Shown here: piece after piece, positions 29,231-39,648 of the stretch
Position numbering within the stretch: the first letter of the stretch is position 1
Layout: every line of letters starts with the position of its first letter
Assembly: GCA_039105265.1 (NCBI GenBank)
Contig: JAPFFF010000057.1
Span: 558,001 to 622,000 of the forward strand
Origin: Tritrichomonas musculus
Lineage: Eukaryota > Parabasalia > Tritrichomonadida > Tritrichomonadidae
Reading direction: 5' to 3'
DNA: 64,000 nucleotides
Program-made: the position numbers and the translations under genes
The notes under the pieces: generated by a model
Told to the model about the DNA's origin: nothing
The model's input: only the letters and a program-made list of their open reading frames with translations
Database searches by the model: none

Positions 29231-31372
29231 TTGAATATTTTATTTCCAGTCAACACAACTCTTCAAAAAACATTTAACAATATTACTTTCAATTCTTCAA
29301 CTCGTTTTGACATGGAATCATTTGAAAGAGCATCAATTTCAATTATAGAATGCTTATTTCAAGATATTCAAGCAGATCGTGATGACAATATTTTTGATTA
29401 TAATTTTGATATTATTCAAATAGCAAACGATCGAATAACACTTTATATGACCGACACAACTTTTTATCGATGCTTTGGGAGAGAAACTATTGTATCATTA
29501 CAAAGATGTCGTTATCCGACAATTACTCACACTTGTTGCATCAATTGTGAAACACATTCTTATCGCCTCTTTTTGTATATTATGACGGAATTGGAGAAGA
29601 TTTCATTTTCTGTCTTTACAGCACAATTACTTACTGTAAAGGAAATGATTTAACAAATGTATTGCTTAAAAATGGCGAACAATACGTACGATGCATTAAT
29701 ATAAGCCATTTGTATCATTCAAATGGAATTCAATTTGAGTCGCCTTTTTGTTTCTCGTTTGCAATGTCAACAATTGAAAATTGTACAGGAATTGGACTTT
29801 ATGTTTCAAGTGCCAAAAAGACAGTGGTTGCTGAAATGGCGAACGTTTTTGGCTATCATAGCTTCCCTTTACTTAAGGCTTGGCAACCTCAACAGAATAC
29901 TTTTATAATGAAAAACTGTGTCTTAATTTCAAATGATTGATACGTTGTTGCAACTTCTTCTTCCTGTACTGAAATAGAATTAATTGATTGCGTATTCACT
30001 GAATTATATGATGATAAATATGAACAAGAATGCGTAATTGTAACCGTTGGCTGCATTTTAATTGATTTTGATATCAATTGCATTGTAAGGAACCTGCATT
30101 ATACAAATGAATATTGTGCTCGCGATGGATATGATTTTCATTCGGCTGCATATGGATGTGATGCAGGAAATTGCATTGATTTAAATTGCTCAAAAACTTT
30201 CTACTTTGATGGAAGTGTTGTTCCATACACAACCATTTTTCACGGAGAAATCAGCCACCTACACCAACGCCAACAGGTTACTTTTCAAAAACAGGCATTT
30301 TTAGTGAGTAAATAATGTTTTCTGATTCAAGAAAGTTTTCAGAATCATCAAAATTCTCTGAGACACAACCATTTACGATTTCTTCAAAATTTTCACAATC
30401 AAACGATTTTTCTTGAACATTATTTAAAAAGAATCATTTAAATAAATGTATTGAACTTGAAAATTCATCTGATATTGAGAACTTTATTGAATTAATAAAT
30501 GACTTTGAACAAGAAGAATGATTCAGAATCATTTAAATTTATTCCATCTATTATCTTTTCAAGTTCAATTCATTTTACATTTTCAAGTGTTTTTTTCAGA
30601 TTCTTATTTCTTTACAAATTCATCCACTTTTACACCAAGAGAAACGCCAACGTCAACTCCAACAAGCTTCTTTACTAAATTGAATGTATTTTCGTTTTCA
30701 TTAATTTTTTCAAATTCAGATTCTTTCTCCATGAGTGAATCATTCTCGCCAACAGAGACAGGAATATTTACTCAATCAGACACATTTACACAATCATTTC
30801 CATTTTCAAATTCAAACACATTTTCAGATTCAATGTTTTTCTTTGCAACACCAACTGAATCAATTGTTGGCCAGACAATATCGAATACTGCAAGTTTTAT
30901 GGAATCATTTACACGAGTCAAATCTGTTTCATTATCAATGTCTTATGTTTCTTCACAAACAATTGTTATGAGCTATATTAGTGAACTTGGAGAATACTCA
31001 CAAATTTTGACACAAACATATCTTCAATACAGGTTTCCATACATAATTCAGTATTATTCAAAGACGATGATTCCAACAGTTTTTTTAATTGAAATTCCAC
31101 AAAATAAAGCTAGAGTCACTGCAGAACAAATGATTGGGATTGTCTGTGGAACTATTGCTGCATTTTTTTCAATACTTGGAATAGTAATTTTATTTATTCA
31201 AAAGAAAAACTTTGGCAAGAAAAATAAATGTTCTGATTTGAGTATCTTGTCATCTTCAGAGGATGAAGCTATGTCTCATACAAATACAAATGTAACAGAA
31301 AAAACTCAAGAAACACAGGTAACTTTCGATCTTGATGTTATTAACAATACAAATATTGATCTTTGGATGTAA
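29231..31372 (+). pseudogene. Decayed large surface protein (PMP-like / Ser-rich, one TM helix)
   Basis: Several frames read as one host protein family. 29231-29570 has beta-helix-like repeats with ECLFQDI and TTFYRCF patterns like the polymorphic-membrane-protein repeats found in trichomonads. The frame shifts near 29572 and continues to an in-frame TGA at 29938-29940, then past it to a stop at 30313. This part ends with a Cys-rich GYDFHSAAYGCDAGNC block. A Ser/Phe-rich stalk follows in other frames. The last frame (to 31372) has a transmembrane helix GIVCGTIAAFFSILGIVILF and a cytoplasmic tail ending NIDLWM. No 5' end or signal peptide is seen; the relic begins at the Polinton border. There are at least four breaks, so it is a host pseudogene. 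Confidence 0.75.
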
Positions 31373-31419
31373 TATAACCAAAACATCTTATTATGAAGTT
31401 ATATTGAAAAAATAAAACC

Positions 31420-31426
31420 AAAAAAA
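31420..31426 (-). terminator. Pol III T-run terminator of tRNA-Lys
   Basis: About six T in the sense of the tRNA follow immediately after its 3' end, the usual RNA polymerase III stop. Confidence 0.7.
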
Positions 31427-31500
31427 TGCATTTGACGGGTGTCGAACCCGCGCTCCCCAGATTAAAAGTCTGATGCCTTAACCAGCTTGGCCACAAATGC
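31427..31500 (-). tRNA. tRNA-Lys (UUU)
   Basis: A minus-strand cloverleaf with a 7-bp acceptor GCATTTG/CAAATGC, D-arm with GG, anticodon loop CTTTTAA (anticodon UUU), a short variable loop, T-arm with TTCGACA, and discriminator A. Box A and box B positions are canonical. A run of T on the transcribed sense directly after the gene (A-run 31420-31426 on the plus strand) fits a Pol III terminator. No intron is present. Confidence 0.95.
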
Positions 31501-31809
31501 TTTACATTTTTATTAGATAAAAAAATAATTTCTAAATAAAGCATCATTCTCAATGAATTGAAATTAATTACCTAATGTTTTTTTTAAATATGTCTTTTAA
31601 ATATTAAATTAATAACAGAACAATATTTTATGCATTTATTCATGTTATAAGGATATTCATTAAACTTTAATGAATTTAATAATATCATCATATCAATTAT
31701 ATTTATATATAGTAGCATTTATAAAAGCATGTTAATTAATATTAATGTTTACATTTAGTATAAATGGCTTGCCTTTCGATTTTAAATAGATTAAATGAAA
31801 ACTTATCTA
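31501..31809. other. AT-rich intergenic, nothing recognised
   Basis: No coding or repeat structure is supported between the tRNA and the next minus-strand gene. Confidence 0.6.
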
Positions 31810-32604
31810 TCAATTTTCATCATATTTTTTATTTTTTCTTTTTCTAACTGTTTTTTGGAATGTTGAAGGAGATTTTCCATGTGCATTTTGGTTTTCGATA
31901 TGGTTTTCGATATGGTTTTCATTTTTTGAGTTTTTAATGTCAAATTTTGTTTGAGGTTCATTTTTTTGGGCTTTTTCATTATTTGTTAATGAAATTATCC
32001 CTTCATCTTGCAGAAACTGAAATTTATTTTTTCTGGGAGAAGGAGAAAATCGTCTTTTCTTAAGGTTTGTTGGTTGATTTGTTATAGATTTTGGGGCATA
32101 CCTTTTATTTTTTGCTATTTCTTTTGATAATATTTTATCTACATCATTTAAGCGATTTTTTAATTGAGAAGATTGTAATTGTTCAACATAAGGCTTGTTC
32201 TTTAAAAATAAATCAGGATTATCATTTTTTTTCTTTGGCTTAAGCTTTTGTTTTTCAATACGCTCTTTTTCTAATTGTTCTTGCAATTGACTTTGTAGTT
32301 GATTCTGTAATTGGTTTTTATATTTTTGAAATAAACTTTCAGGATCATCAATAGATTTAATAACATCTCGGCAATATACTAATAAAGTATTTTGTTTATC
32401 AATACTGTTATCTGTCATTTGCCTGTTTATCGGTATAACTTTCCCAAAAATTTTCATTATTTCGTAATACATTTGGACCCATAAACGAAGTTCTTCTTTT
32501 AATGAATTATTTTCTTTGACCAATTCCACATACTCAATTCTTGGTTGATAAACATTTCCTGTAATTGCTTCGACTACCTTAAAATCGATATATTTATTTT
32601 TCAT
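31810..32604 (-). CDS. Coiled-coil hypothetical protein, basic tail
   Basis: A 264-residue protein from the ATG at 32604. A coiled coil spans about residues 25-50 (VELVKENNSLKEELRLW), and a Gln/Leu helix about 90-120 (NQLQNQLQSQLQEQLEKER). The second half is basic, with KKRRFSPSPRKNK resembling a nuclear localisation signal, and a tandem ENHIENHIENQN. The C-terminus ends RKRKNKKYDEN. There is no signal peptide or membrane helix. A nuclear structural or regulatory protein is a reasonable inference. I do not recognise the family. Confidence 0.7.
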   Translation of the reverse strand: MKNKYIDFKVVEAITGNVYQPRIEYVELVKENNSLKEELRLWVQMYYEIMKIFGKVIPINRQMTDNSIDKQNTLLVYCRDVIKSIDDPESLFQKYKNQLQNQLQSQLQEQLEKERIEKQKLKPKKKNDNPDLFLKNKPYVEQLQSSQLKNRLNDVDKILSKEIAKNKRYAPKSITNQPTNLKKRRFSPSPRKNKFQFLQDEGIISLTNNEKAQKNEPQTKFDIKNSKNENHIENHIENQNAHGKSPSTFQKTVRKRKNKKYDEN

Positions 32605-33184
32605 TTTTTATTTGTATAAAGTACGTTAAAATTGACCTTTATATTGAAAATTTTGAATTCAACAATCATTTTATATTGAATTAAAATTTTTCAAATATAT
32701 GTAAATATCTATATATATTAACATTTTTAAGGAATAATTTCAAATAATAAATCAAAAAATTACAATTGTATATTCCTATATAAATTTTAATCCTAAATTC
32801 TTTTTCAGCATTACAAAATTCAATATCCAGAAATCATTAATTTGATTAAGAAAATGAAATAAATAAATAAATAGAATCTATGAATTTTAAGCATTTCATT
32901 GATAGATAATTCAGAATGTTCAATAGAAAAATAAAATAATTTGATCGATTAAAAAGTTTATTTAAATTAGTGATTAATTCTTTTTAAAGAGTTTGGAAAA
33001 TTATATATTCATCATAATCCAATTCATTTGTTTTATTTTTTTTTTAGCTTGTTCTGCTTTCTTTTATACACATTCTTTTATGAAATGGAAATAAGCAAAG
33101 AAAAAGGGAGCATGAGGAAATAAATATCTCCCCAAATTAAATATGGTGATGAATGTGTATTTATTATATGCTATTTAATATTTA
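32605..33184. other. Intergenic, includes 5' half of dispersed cassette copy 1
   Basis: No gene is present. From about 32888 on, the sequence is shared with the cassette copies at 44735 and 49655 (block GATAGATAATTCAGAATGTT and onwards in copies 1 and 3). Confidence 0.7.
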
Positions 33185-33346
33185 CTATCCAACGCAGATT
33201 TCATCTTCAACTTTACAAATTTTTTCTTGTTCAACCATTTCGTTGTTGATGATTGAAAGATCAATTACTTCGTCGTCGTCTTGGATAACAATGTCATTGA
33301 ATTGGATTATGACATTTGGAGCAAATCTCTCATTAACAACATCCAT
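33185..33346 (-). CDS. Acidic 53-residue microprotein, copy 1
   Basis: A complete 162-base ORF on the minus strand. It starts MDVVNERFAP, runs through VIQDDDEVIDLS and ends CKVEDEICVG. It is strongly acidic, with three Cys-free helices or strands and two Cys near the end, and no signal or membrane segment. Two further copies in this window (45000-45161 and 49952-50113) are intact. Between copies 1 and 2 all three differences are synonymous; copy 3 adds one Met-to-Ile change. A TCATTA initiator lies two bases before the ATG in all three. I recognise no family. Selection on the protein is suggested, not proven, because the copies are recent. Confidence 0.65.
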   Translation of the reverse strand: MDVVNERFAPNVIIQFNDIVIQDDDEVIDLSIINNEMVEQEKICKVEDEICVG

Positions 33347-33348
33347 TT

Positions 33349-33354
33349 TAATGA
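33349..33354 (-). promoter_or_regulatory. Initiator-like TCATTA of microprotein copy 1
   Basis: TCATTA on the minus strand sits two bases before the ATG. The same motif and spacing occur at 45164-45169 and 50116-50121 for the other copies, and it fits the trichomonad TCA-Y-W initiator. Confidence 0.5.
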
Positions 33355-33565
33355 TATGATCTAAAAAATTTTATAAAATTTTATAAAATTTTAAAATTGA
33401 GAGAATGAAAAAAAATTCCATAAAATTTTCTTTTTCAAATTTTTTATCAAAATTTCATGACATTAATTTTGTGAGAAAAAATTTTATTATTGATTTTTGA
33501 TGGAAATTTTATGACATTCTTTTATGGAAATCATCATGGATGACTGGATTTGTTTATATCTAATG

Positions 33566-35160
33566 GATTTGCTTAATTTTTGTTATTAAAAATATAATTG
33601 AATTCAATTTCTTTTTACCTTCCAAATTATTTTCTGATAATCGAATAAATAATAGTACTTTGCATACACTTTGTCATCATTATTATTACAATGTAGAATT
33701 TTGATGGCATCATCTTTTATTTCAGTGATGGTTACTGTTTTTTTTTTTTTTTTTTGTTTTTAAAATAATATATCTGAGAGGTATTCATGTGAAGTGAAAA
33801 CTCGTTATTTGATTTTTTTAATTTTAGCTTAATTGAATGAATATTTTATCTTATGAAAAAATATTAAGATTATTTACTTCTATATAATTAATACTATCAT
33901 TTGCCATAATTGGTTTTAATGGATGTTGAGAATTTAAAAACCAATAAAAAAATGATATTTTGTTTATATCTCGAGTCAAATAAAATATTTATGAATTACA
34001 AATCAATAATAATATTTTGTACTTTATTTATAAAATATATTATCTGTTGAATTTATGGGTGGGACACTCTTTTTTTGACCTCAAAAAGTTTCAAAATCTC
34101 TTCGAATTTTAGGTTTTATTTGGTGATTTTAATAAATTTTCTTACCCATTTAATAATCTTTAAATTGGTCATTGAAACCAATCAAAAAACTTAATATTCA
34201 TCGAGTTTTTTTTGACTTCACATACTAATAGATCTCTCTTCGTAAGAGATATCCTTCAAAACTACTAATACTATTTGATTTTATACATATGCATTATACA
34301 TTATAAAACATAAATATTTATAATTACTTTGTAGTTAGTCCAAAAAAGTTAATATAATAATTATTTTTAAGTTTTTTCGATACATGATCTTTTCTAACTT
34401 TTTATTTTGTAATATTCGATTTCTTCTTTTAATGCTCAATAAAATGATATATTTTGTTTGAACATAACTTCAAAGATAAAGTTTAGTTTGAAAAATGAAT
34501 TCAAAAAGTTGAATTAATAAACGGAATGATTCAATTTTCGGCGGTTAGAAAATTAAGTTTAAACGATCAAACTCAATATTTTTGCTTTAAAATATATTAT
34601 AAGAATAGGGAATATTATTTAAAATGAGGTTCCGCCATTTATAAAATCAAAAAATTCAAAATGACAATTTTTTACCCAAATTATTTTTTATGGAAAATAA
34701 AATGCGATTATCTAATTCACCTTTGATGATTTTGATTTTTTAAATAGTAAATTATATGTAGCTATTAAAAATCTATCTAAATATAAAATAACTGGAAAAA
34801 GTCTTGGATAGCTTACACATTTGAATTTCCATATTACTAGCCATATATAGATTTACACACAAATTTACATAAAAAATATTAGAAAATGACTTATTTCTCA
34901 ATTGCTTTACGAAATAATAATATACTAATTGTACAATATAATAATAATATATATTTAAATAAATTTTATTATGTAAATAAATTACTTTATACTCTCATTT
35001 TAGAGAAAAATGTAATTAATATTTTGTATTATTTCTCATCGTATTTTTGTACGTTTTTATTATTTTAGTGATGTGAGATGATTATTTTCGGTGAAGTGAA
35101 GTCATTAGTGAAATGATTCTTGAAAAATATAAATTTGCTCATCTTCATAAAAATATTATA
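33566..35160. other. AT desert
   Basis: No gene is supported. It holds a T-run near 33739-33755 and a small hairpin around 34231-34255 (ATCTCT/AGAGAT). The 60-codon frame at 34886-35068 is low complexity and not credible. Confidence 0.6.
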
Positions 35161-36257
35161 AAAAAAGGTCATGACACGAACAAACTTTTTGAGAAGGTGG
35201 GATGTGGTTATCAAAAAGTTGGGAAATAAATGCTTATATCTCGTTAAAAAATTGGATATATCATAAATCTTAATACCAATAAAATATTTATAGGTATTAT
35301 AATACAATAAAATAATATAAACATGAAACATTTGTTTTTTCCATTTTTTAAAAGGCCTAAAAAAATCTAATATCCCACTTCTAATAACAATATTTATTTA
35401 ATATTAATGGGCAGAAAAAAAATACACTTGATAAAAAATTAAAATCCTATATTGTTTTTTAAAATATTCAAATATATAATTGGTTATAAAAGCTTTTTTA
35501 TAGACATAATATTGCATATTTGGATTCACAAAAAGTTGAACTTTTTCAAACAATTATAATATTAAAAATATTTCATGAGAGAATACCGAATACTTGACGA
35601 AATGATTTCTCTTTCAAAAATTCAACCAAAACTTAGGAATTACTCAAAATTAATTTATACAAAGAATTGGAAGATTTTTCACAAACACTTATAACCAATA
35701 TATTTCAGGATTTTAAAAAGAAAAATATATCTAAAAATGTACATAATTTCTTCGAATTTCTTGAAAAAAAGAATTTAAAAATTACCAAAGAGTCCAACTT
35801 TATTTGTAAAAGCTCAGATATATATGTCAATCCTGCCACGGTACCTAACATTCAAAATAGATACAAAGAAAAGATTACGAAGCAATGTCCATGGTCATTG
35901 AAAGATATTAATTTGCTTAAGAAGCTCGTGAATGATATTGGTCCAAATTGTACAAAATTATCTTCATATTTTGAAAAAGATCCATAAAATCAATTTACAA
36001 TAAAGCATCTAAGTTGTATAAAGCAAGAGAGATATTGAAAAAACCATTCCTTAATTAAATCATTAAACAATTAATCTAAAAAATAAATTTTTTAGTCATA
36101 TAAACTTTTTCTATTGAAAATATTTTTTTTAATTCAATTTTTTTACTATCATTTTTTTTCTATCAATTATTTTACGATCATTTTTTTTTCTTTTCATTTT
36201 TTCACTCAAAAAAATTCAAATAAAACGATCAATTTTTGAATCGTGTCATGACCTTTT
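35161..36257. mobile_element. TIR element with a Myb-like relic gene
   Basis: The left end reads AAAAAAGGTCATGACACGA after TTATA. The right end, reversed, reads AAAAGGTCATGACACGA after TTATA. A TA duplication is therefore likely. The 1.1-kb interior holds a broken ORF with a Myb/SANT-like end (see separate entry). The superfamily is uncertain: TA-target elements (Tc1/mariner) fit the flanks, while Myb genes are typical of PIF/Harbinger. Confidence 0.55.
35575..36058 (+). pseudogene. Relic with C-terminal Myb/SANT-like motif
   Basis: Coding-like text runs through three frames. 35575 on starts MREYRILDEMISLSKIQ. The next frame, from about 35637 to 35987, includes KIQ-type helices and PWSLKDINLLKKLVNDIGPN, which fits the first two helices of a Myb/SANT domain (W, LL, LV, G-N pattern). 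A third frame continues SIYNKASKLYKAREIL to a stop at 36056. Two shifts separate the parts, so the gene is broken. It lies wholly inside the TIR element. It may be a captured host Myb gene or an element-encoded DNA-binding protein. Confidence 0.45.
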
Positions 36258-36950
36258 TATAAAAATATTTTTTATTTAGTTAAATTATTATTTGCCATTT
36301 TATAAAATTAATTATAATATTTAATATATTGAAAACCAGAAAACAATCACAATACAAACCAACTAATAATTTTGGAGATTCAATTTAAAATCATCGTTTA
36401 ATTGAATCTTTCATTTTTTTTTAGTTAATTTATCTATTTAATATATAATATATAACTTAAATATATAATACTAAATGTATATATAAAATAATAATAATCA
36501 TATATATAAATTAAAATAATGATTTAATAAAAATATTACTAGGATATAAAGAGTTTATTATTTCAATAAAAAAATATAATAACTGAAAAAGTTAAAAATT
36601 TATTAAAAATAAAATGAAATATAAACAAATATATCTTTAGAAATAAAATGTTTTTTAAATATATAAGTATTAATATATTATTTAAGTATATATATAATAA
36701 TAATAAATAAAACAAAATTAAATATATATCTATATTACATCAATTTTTATATAAAAAAATTATATTGCCTCTCAATTATAAAACATTTTTTATTCAGAAA
36801 AATAAAAATAGAAATATCTCAAAAATAGGAGTATAAAATTCTTATTCATTAAAGTACAATCTTAGTTTCAAAATAAAAATAAAGAAATAATGATCAAAAT
36901 TACAATATTACGTCAATTTCTCTACATGAATACCTCTTATATCTGAAAAA
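36258..36950. other. AT-rich spacer between two TIR elements
   Basis: About 90 percent A+T by eye; no gene or repeat is supported. Confidence 0.6.
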
Positions 36951-37854
36951 AGAGGTGAGGCTGCGAAAATTTTTGGTATTTTTTAATAATATTAATACAT
37001 ATTATTTTATTCCAGAATTAAATGTTATTTATGATAATTTCACTAATATTTTTTTCAGATTTTTAGCTATAAATCTATTTTTAAAATTGAATTGCTTATA
37101 TCTTATTATAATTTCAATTTTATCTTAATAAAAAAATTCTATTTACTCAAAATAATAAATAATTTAATTATCAATATTTAATATATAGATGTGAATATAA
37201 TATTAAAATCTTCGACTAAGAATTATAAATCAAATAATGATTTTTTATGATTTAACTAACTATCATCATATTATAAGCATGAGTTTTTTAGTAAATTATT
37301 GATAAATATTAAAACTAATACTTATTGTGATGTTGATACCAAAATAAAAACAAATGAAATTATTTGGATATTTGTGAAGTTTACATCACTAACGTATATA
37401 GAATTATATTCAATATTAAACCTCAATCCTAGCTAAAATTGTAAAAAAAAATTTAAAAATATTTTGATATGTTTGCCAGCACCAGATAAGTCAAGAGATA
37501 AACTATAGTTATCCCTTTGGTCTTTAATATAGAAGAAAATTTCTCTTTAAATTGAAAAATATTTTTTTGAATTTTGACCAAAAACGCATTTATTGAATAA
37601 CTTTCTTATTAAAAAATAGAGATCATCTATATACAAATGCAATTTAATGGTTGAAAAGAAAAAATAATGACGAATATATGAATTATGACATTTTGAAAAG
37701 TCAATACAATTTCAATTTTTTTTGATTAAATCTGAAAAAAAGTATATGATATGAAAAGGTAACAACACCATAATACTATATTTTTAATTTATTTTTAATT
37801 TTGTTGATTATTATTCCTAAAAAAGTTCATTTAAAATTTCGCAGTCTCACCTCT
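36951..37854. mobile_element. Non-autonomous hAT-like element with 8-bp duplication
   Basis: It starts AGAGGTGAGGCTGCGAAA and ends with the inverted form of AGAGGTGAGACTGCGAAA. Both ends are flanked by the same 8 bases, CTGAAAAA (36943-36950 and 37855-37862). An 8-bp target duplication with short TIRs is typical of hAT elements. No transposase frame is present in the 904 bp, so it is non-autonomous. Confidence 0.7.
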
Positions 37855-38013
37855 CTGAAAAATCATTAATATCTTTTTAAACTAAAATCATTGATCATAT
37901 TAAACATTTCTAAAAGTTCTATTAAATTCATTTATATTATGATAAACATCATCATATTTATTGTTGCCTTTTCAATATTTCAAAAGTATTATATTTTTAA
38001 TTCATTTAAAAAA

Positions 38014-38016
<3 letters not shown>

Positions 38017-38048
<32 letters not shown>
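38017..38048. repeat. 32-base poly(A)
   Basis: An uninterrupted A-run, 83 bases beyond the stop of the minus-strand pseudokinase, so poly(T) in its sense. Confidence 0.95.
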
Positions 38049-38051
<3 letters not shown>

Positions 38052-38131
38052 GCATTTCAACTCTTTATTACATGCACCTTACAAACAATGATTTTTCATA
38101 TTCCTTCTTTTCACTTTTTGCATTTTGCTTC

Positions 38132-38995
38132 TTATTTCTCAATTTCATTCTTTGTCATGTTTTCTGCGACCTGGTTTACATTTCCTGTTTCTTTGCTGCA
38201 AGAAAAGTAATCTTCATTGAGGAGATCATTTGCACTTGGACGATCATTTGGATTCTTTTGAAGACATTTCATGATGATTCTTTTCAAATCTTCCTTTTCC
38301 ATTGAGATATCAAGTCTGCATGCAGCTGCATCTGCTTTGTTTTTGTATGGGAATGTTTTTGTTTCAATCGCATACAGAGTGATAGCAACTGACCAAATAT
38401 CTGACTTGATGAAATCTGCACTTGCTTCTCTCTTCACTTCTGGAGAAGCATAAGTCGAAGATTTCATTTTATTCGTAATTTTTGGAAATCCAAAATCACT
38501 CATTTTGACATTGAAATCATCGTCAAGCCAAATGCTTTCCATTTTAATGTTACAGTGAGGGATTCCTTTTTCATGAAGATAAGAAACTGCTTGAATGATG
38601 CCTCTCATCATTTTCTTCTTTTCATTTTCATCTTTGAATTGTTGATTATTGATGTAATCAAAGAGATTTCCTTGTGAACAATATTCGAAGATGATGACCT
38701 TCAAATTTTGGTTTTTGCTGTTTTTCATGTCAAATGAATCGAAGCATCTGATGATGTTTTCATGTCTGCATGAACGAAGAATACTGACTTCATTATTAAT
38801 CGTTTGTATACTATCTTCTCTTTGCAAGATGATTTTTGGAATTACTTTTGCAGCAAAGATTTTGTTTGAGAAATGTTGCTTCACTTTCAAAACAACGAAA
38901 TTTGAAGATTTGCTTATCTTTTCAATGACATCATAACATTTAATATTTGAAGGAATACAAATCTTGTAGCCACTAATGTTTTCAACTGAAAACAT
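38132..38995 (-). CDS. Protein kinase-like protein, predicted pseudokinase
   Basis: A 287-residue protein, nearly all kinase fold of the CAMK-like type common in trichomonads. Lys50 (FAAK) and the helix-C Glu69 are present, as is DFG at 167-169. The catalytic loop reads HCN at 147-149 instead of HRD, so the catalytic Asp is replaced by Asn, and the glycine-rich loop (ISKSSNF) has no glycines. SPE replaces APE. It therefore probably binds partners or nucleotide without efficient phosphotransfer. There is no extra domain, signal peptide or membrane helix. The ATG at 38993-38995 is preceded by an initiator-like TCATTTT. Confidence 0.85.
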   Translation of the reverse strand: MFSVENISGYKICIPSNIKCYDVIEKISKSSNFVVLKVKQHFSNKIFAAKVIPKIILQREDSIQTINNEVSILRSCRHENIIRCFDSFDMKNSKNQNLKVIIFEYCSQGNLFDYINNQQFKDENEKKKMMRGIIQAVSYLHEKGIPHCNIKMESIWLDDDFNVKMSDFGFPKITNKMKSSTYASPEVKREASADFIKSDIWSVAITLYAIETKTFPYKNKADAAACRLDISMEKEDLKRIIMKCLQKNPNDRPSANDLLNEDYFSCSKETGNVNQVAENMTKNEIEK

Positions 38996-39648
38996 TTAAA
39001 TAAAATGAACTGAAAAGAAAGTAAAAAAAAAGCATAACTTAAAATTTTAATGAAAATTTTTCAAAATTTTTTTTTATTACTTTATTTATGACATTCAAAA
39101 TTTTTTCATAATCAAAATTTTTCATTTTAAATGAGTAAAATTTTATATTTAAAATGAGCACTACGATGAACCATTCAAATATCTAACTCTTTTTTAAAAT
39201 TTCTTGAAAATTGGGCAATGAAATATGCTTTTATCGCATTATAGACTAATTTGAAAATGGCTATAACTAATACAATAATACGTTTTTATTAAATTTCAAT
39301 TGCTAAATAACCAAACATGTTCAAAATGTGACTCATCTAGTTATATTTGGTCAACGATAAGAGCTGAAAATTGACTTACAAATATCCGGTCAAATCAGAT
39401 TTTTTTTTTTTAAAAAAAAAAAAGCAGATTTAGTTAATTTCTTTCTTGCTGGCTTTGATCGATGTCTGACAATGAAAACACAAGTTTGCTGAATTTGCTA
39501 AAAAACTGATTTGATATTCAAAAAAGTAATAAATAAACAAAAGTAAAATTATTTTACTTTTAATAGAATTTTATTAAAGACTAATGAATAATTCATTCAT
39601 CTTTGAAAATATAGTTTTTTTTTTTTTAAAAAAAATGAATTAGATTGA
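38996..39648. other. Intergenic AT-rich region
   Basis: No gene is visible. It includes T/A homopolymer pairs at 39400-39423 and 39615-39635, the latter directly beyond the stop of the next minus-strand gene. Confidence 0.6.
39002..39008 (-). promoter_or_regulatory. Initiator-like element (TCATTTT)
   Basis: TCATTTT on the minus strand, six bases before the pseudokinase ATG; it fits the trichomonad TCA-Y-W initiator. Confidence 0.45.

Larger units (their letters stand above)
32888..33565. repeat. Dispersed microprotein cassette, copy 1
   Basis: Non-coding and coding blocks of about 680 bp recur at 44735-45310 and 49655-50330. On the minus strand the cassette reads: AT-rich leader with ATTTTATAAAATTTTATAAA, initiator, a 53-codon ORF, and a conserved 3' region ending with AAAGCAGAACAAGCT-type sequence. 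No TIR or target duplication was found at its ends. Confidence 0.8.

Noticed and set aside
33153-33359. Plus-strand 68-codon frame, with a similar one at 44860-45174
   Set aside because: It is antisense to the 53-residue ORF. The minus strand has the initiator, the ATG and mostly synonymous differences.
34886-35068. 60-codon plus-strand frame
   Set aside because: Low-complexity N/Y/L/F text in an AT desert, without initiator or family.
34063-35390. Possible TIR pair from GGTGGGA-type motifs
   Set aside because: Matches are only about 11 bases and do not align into paired ends.
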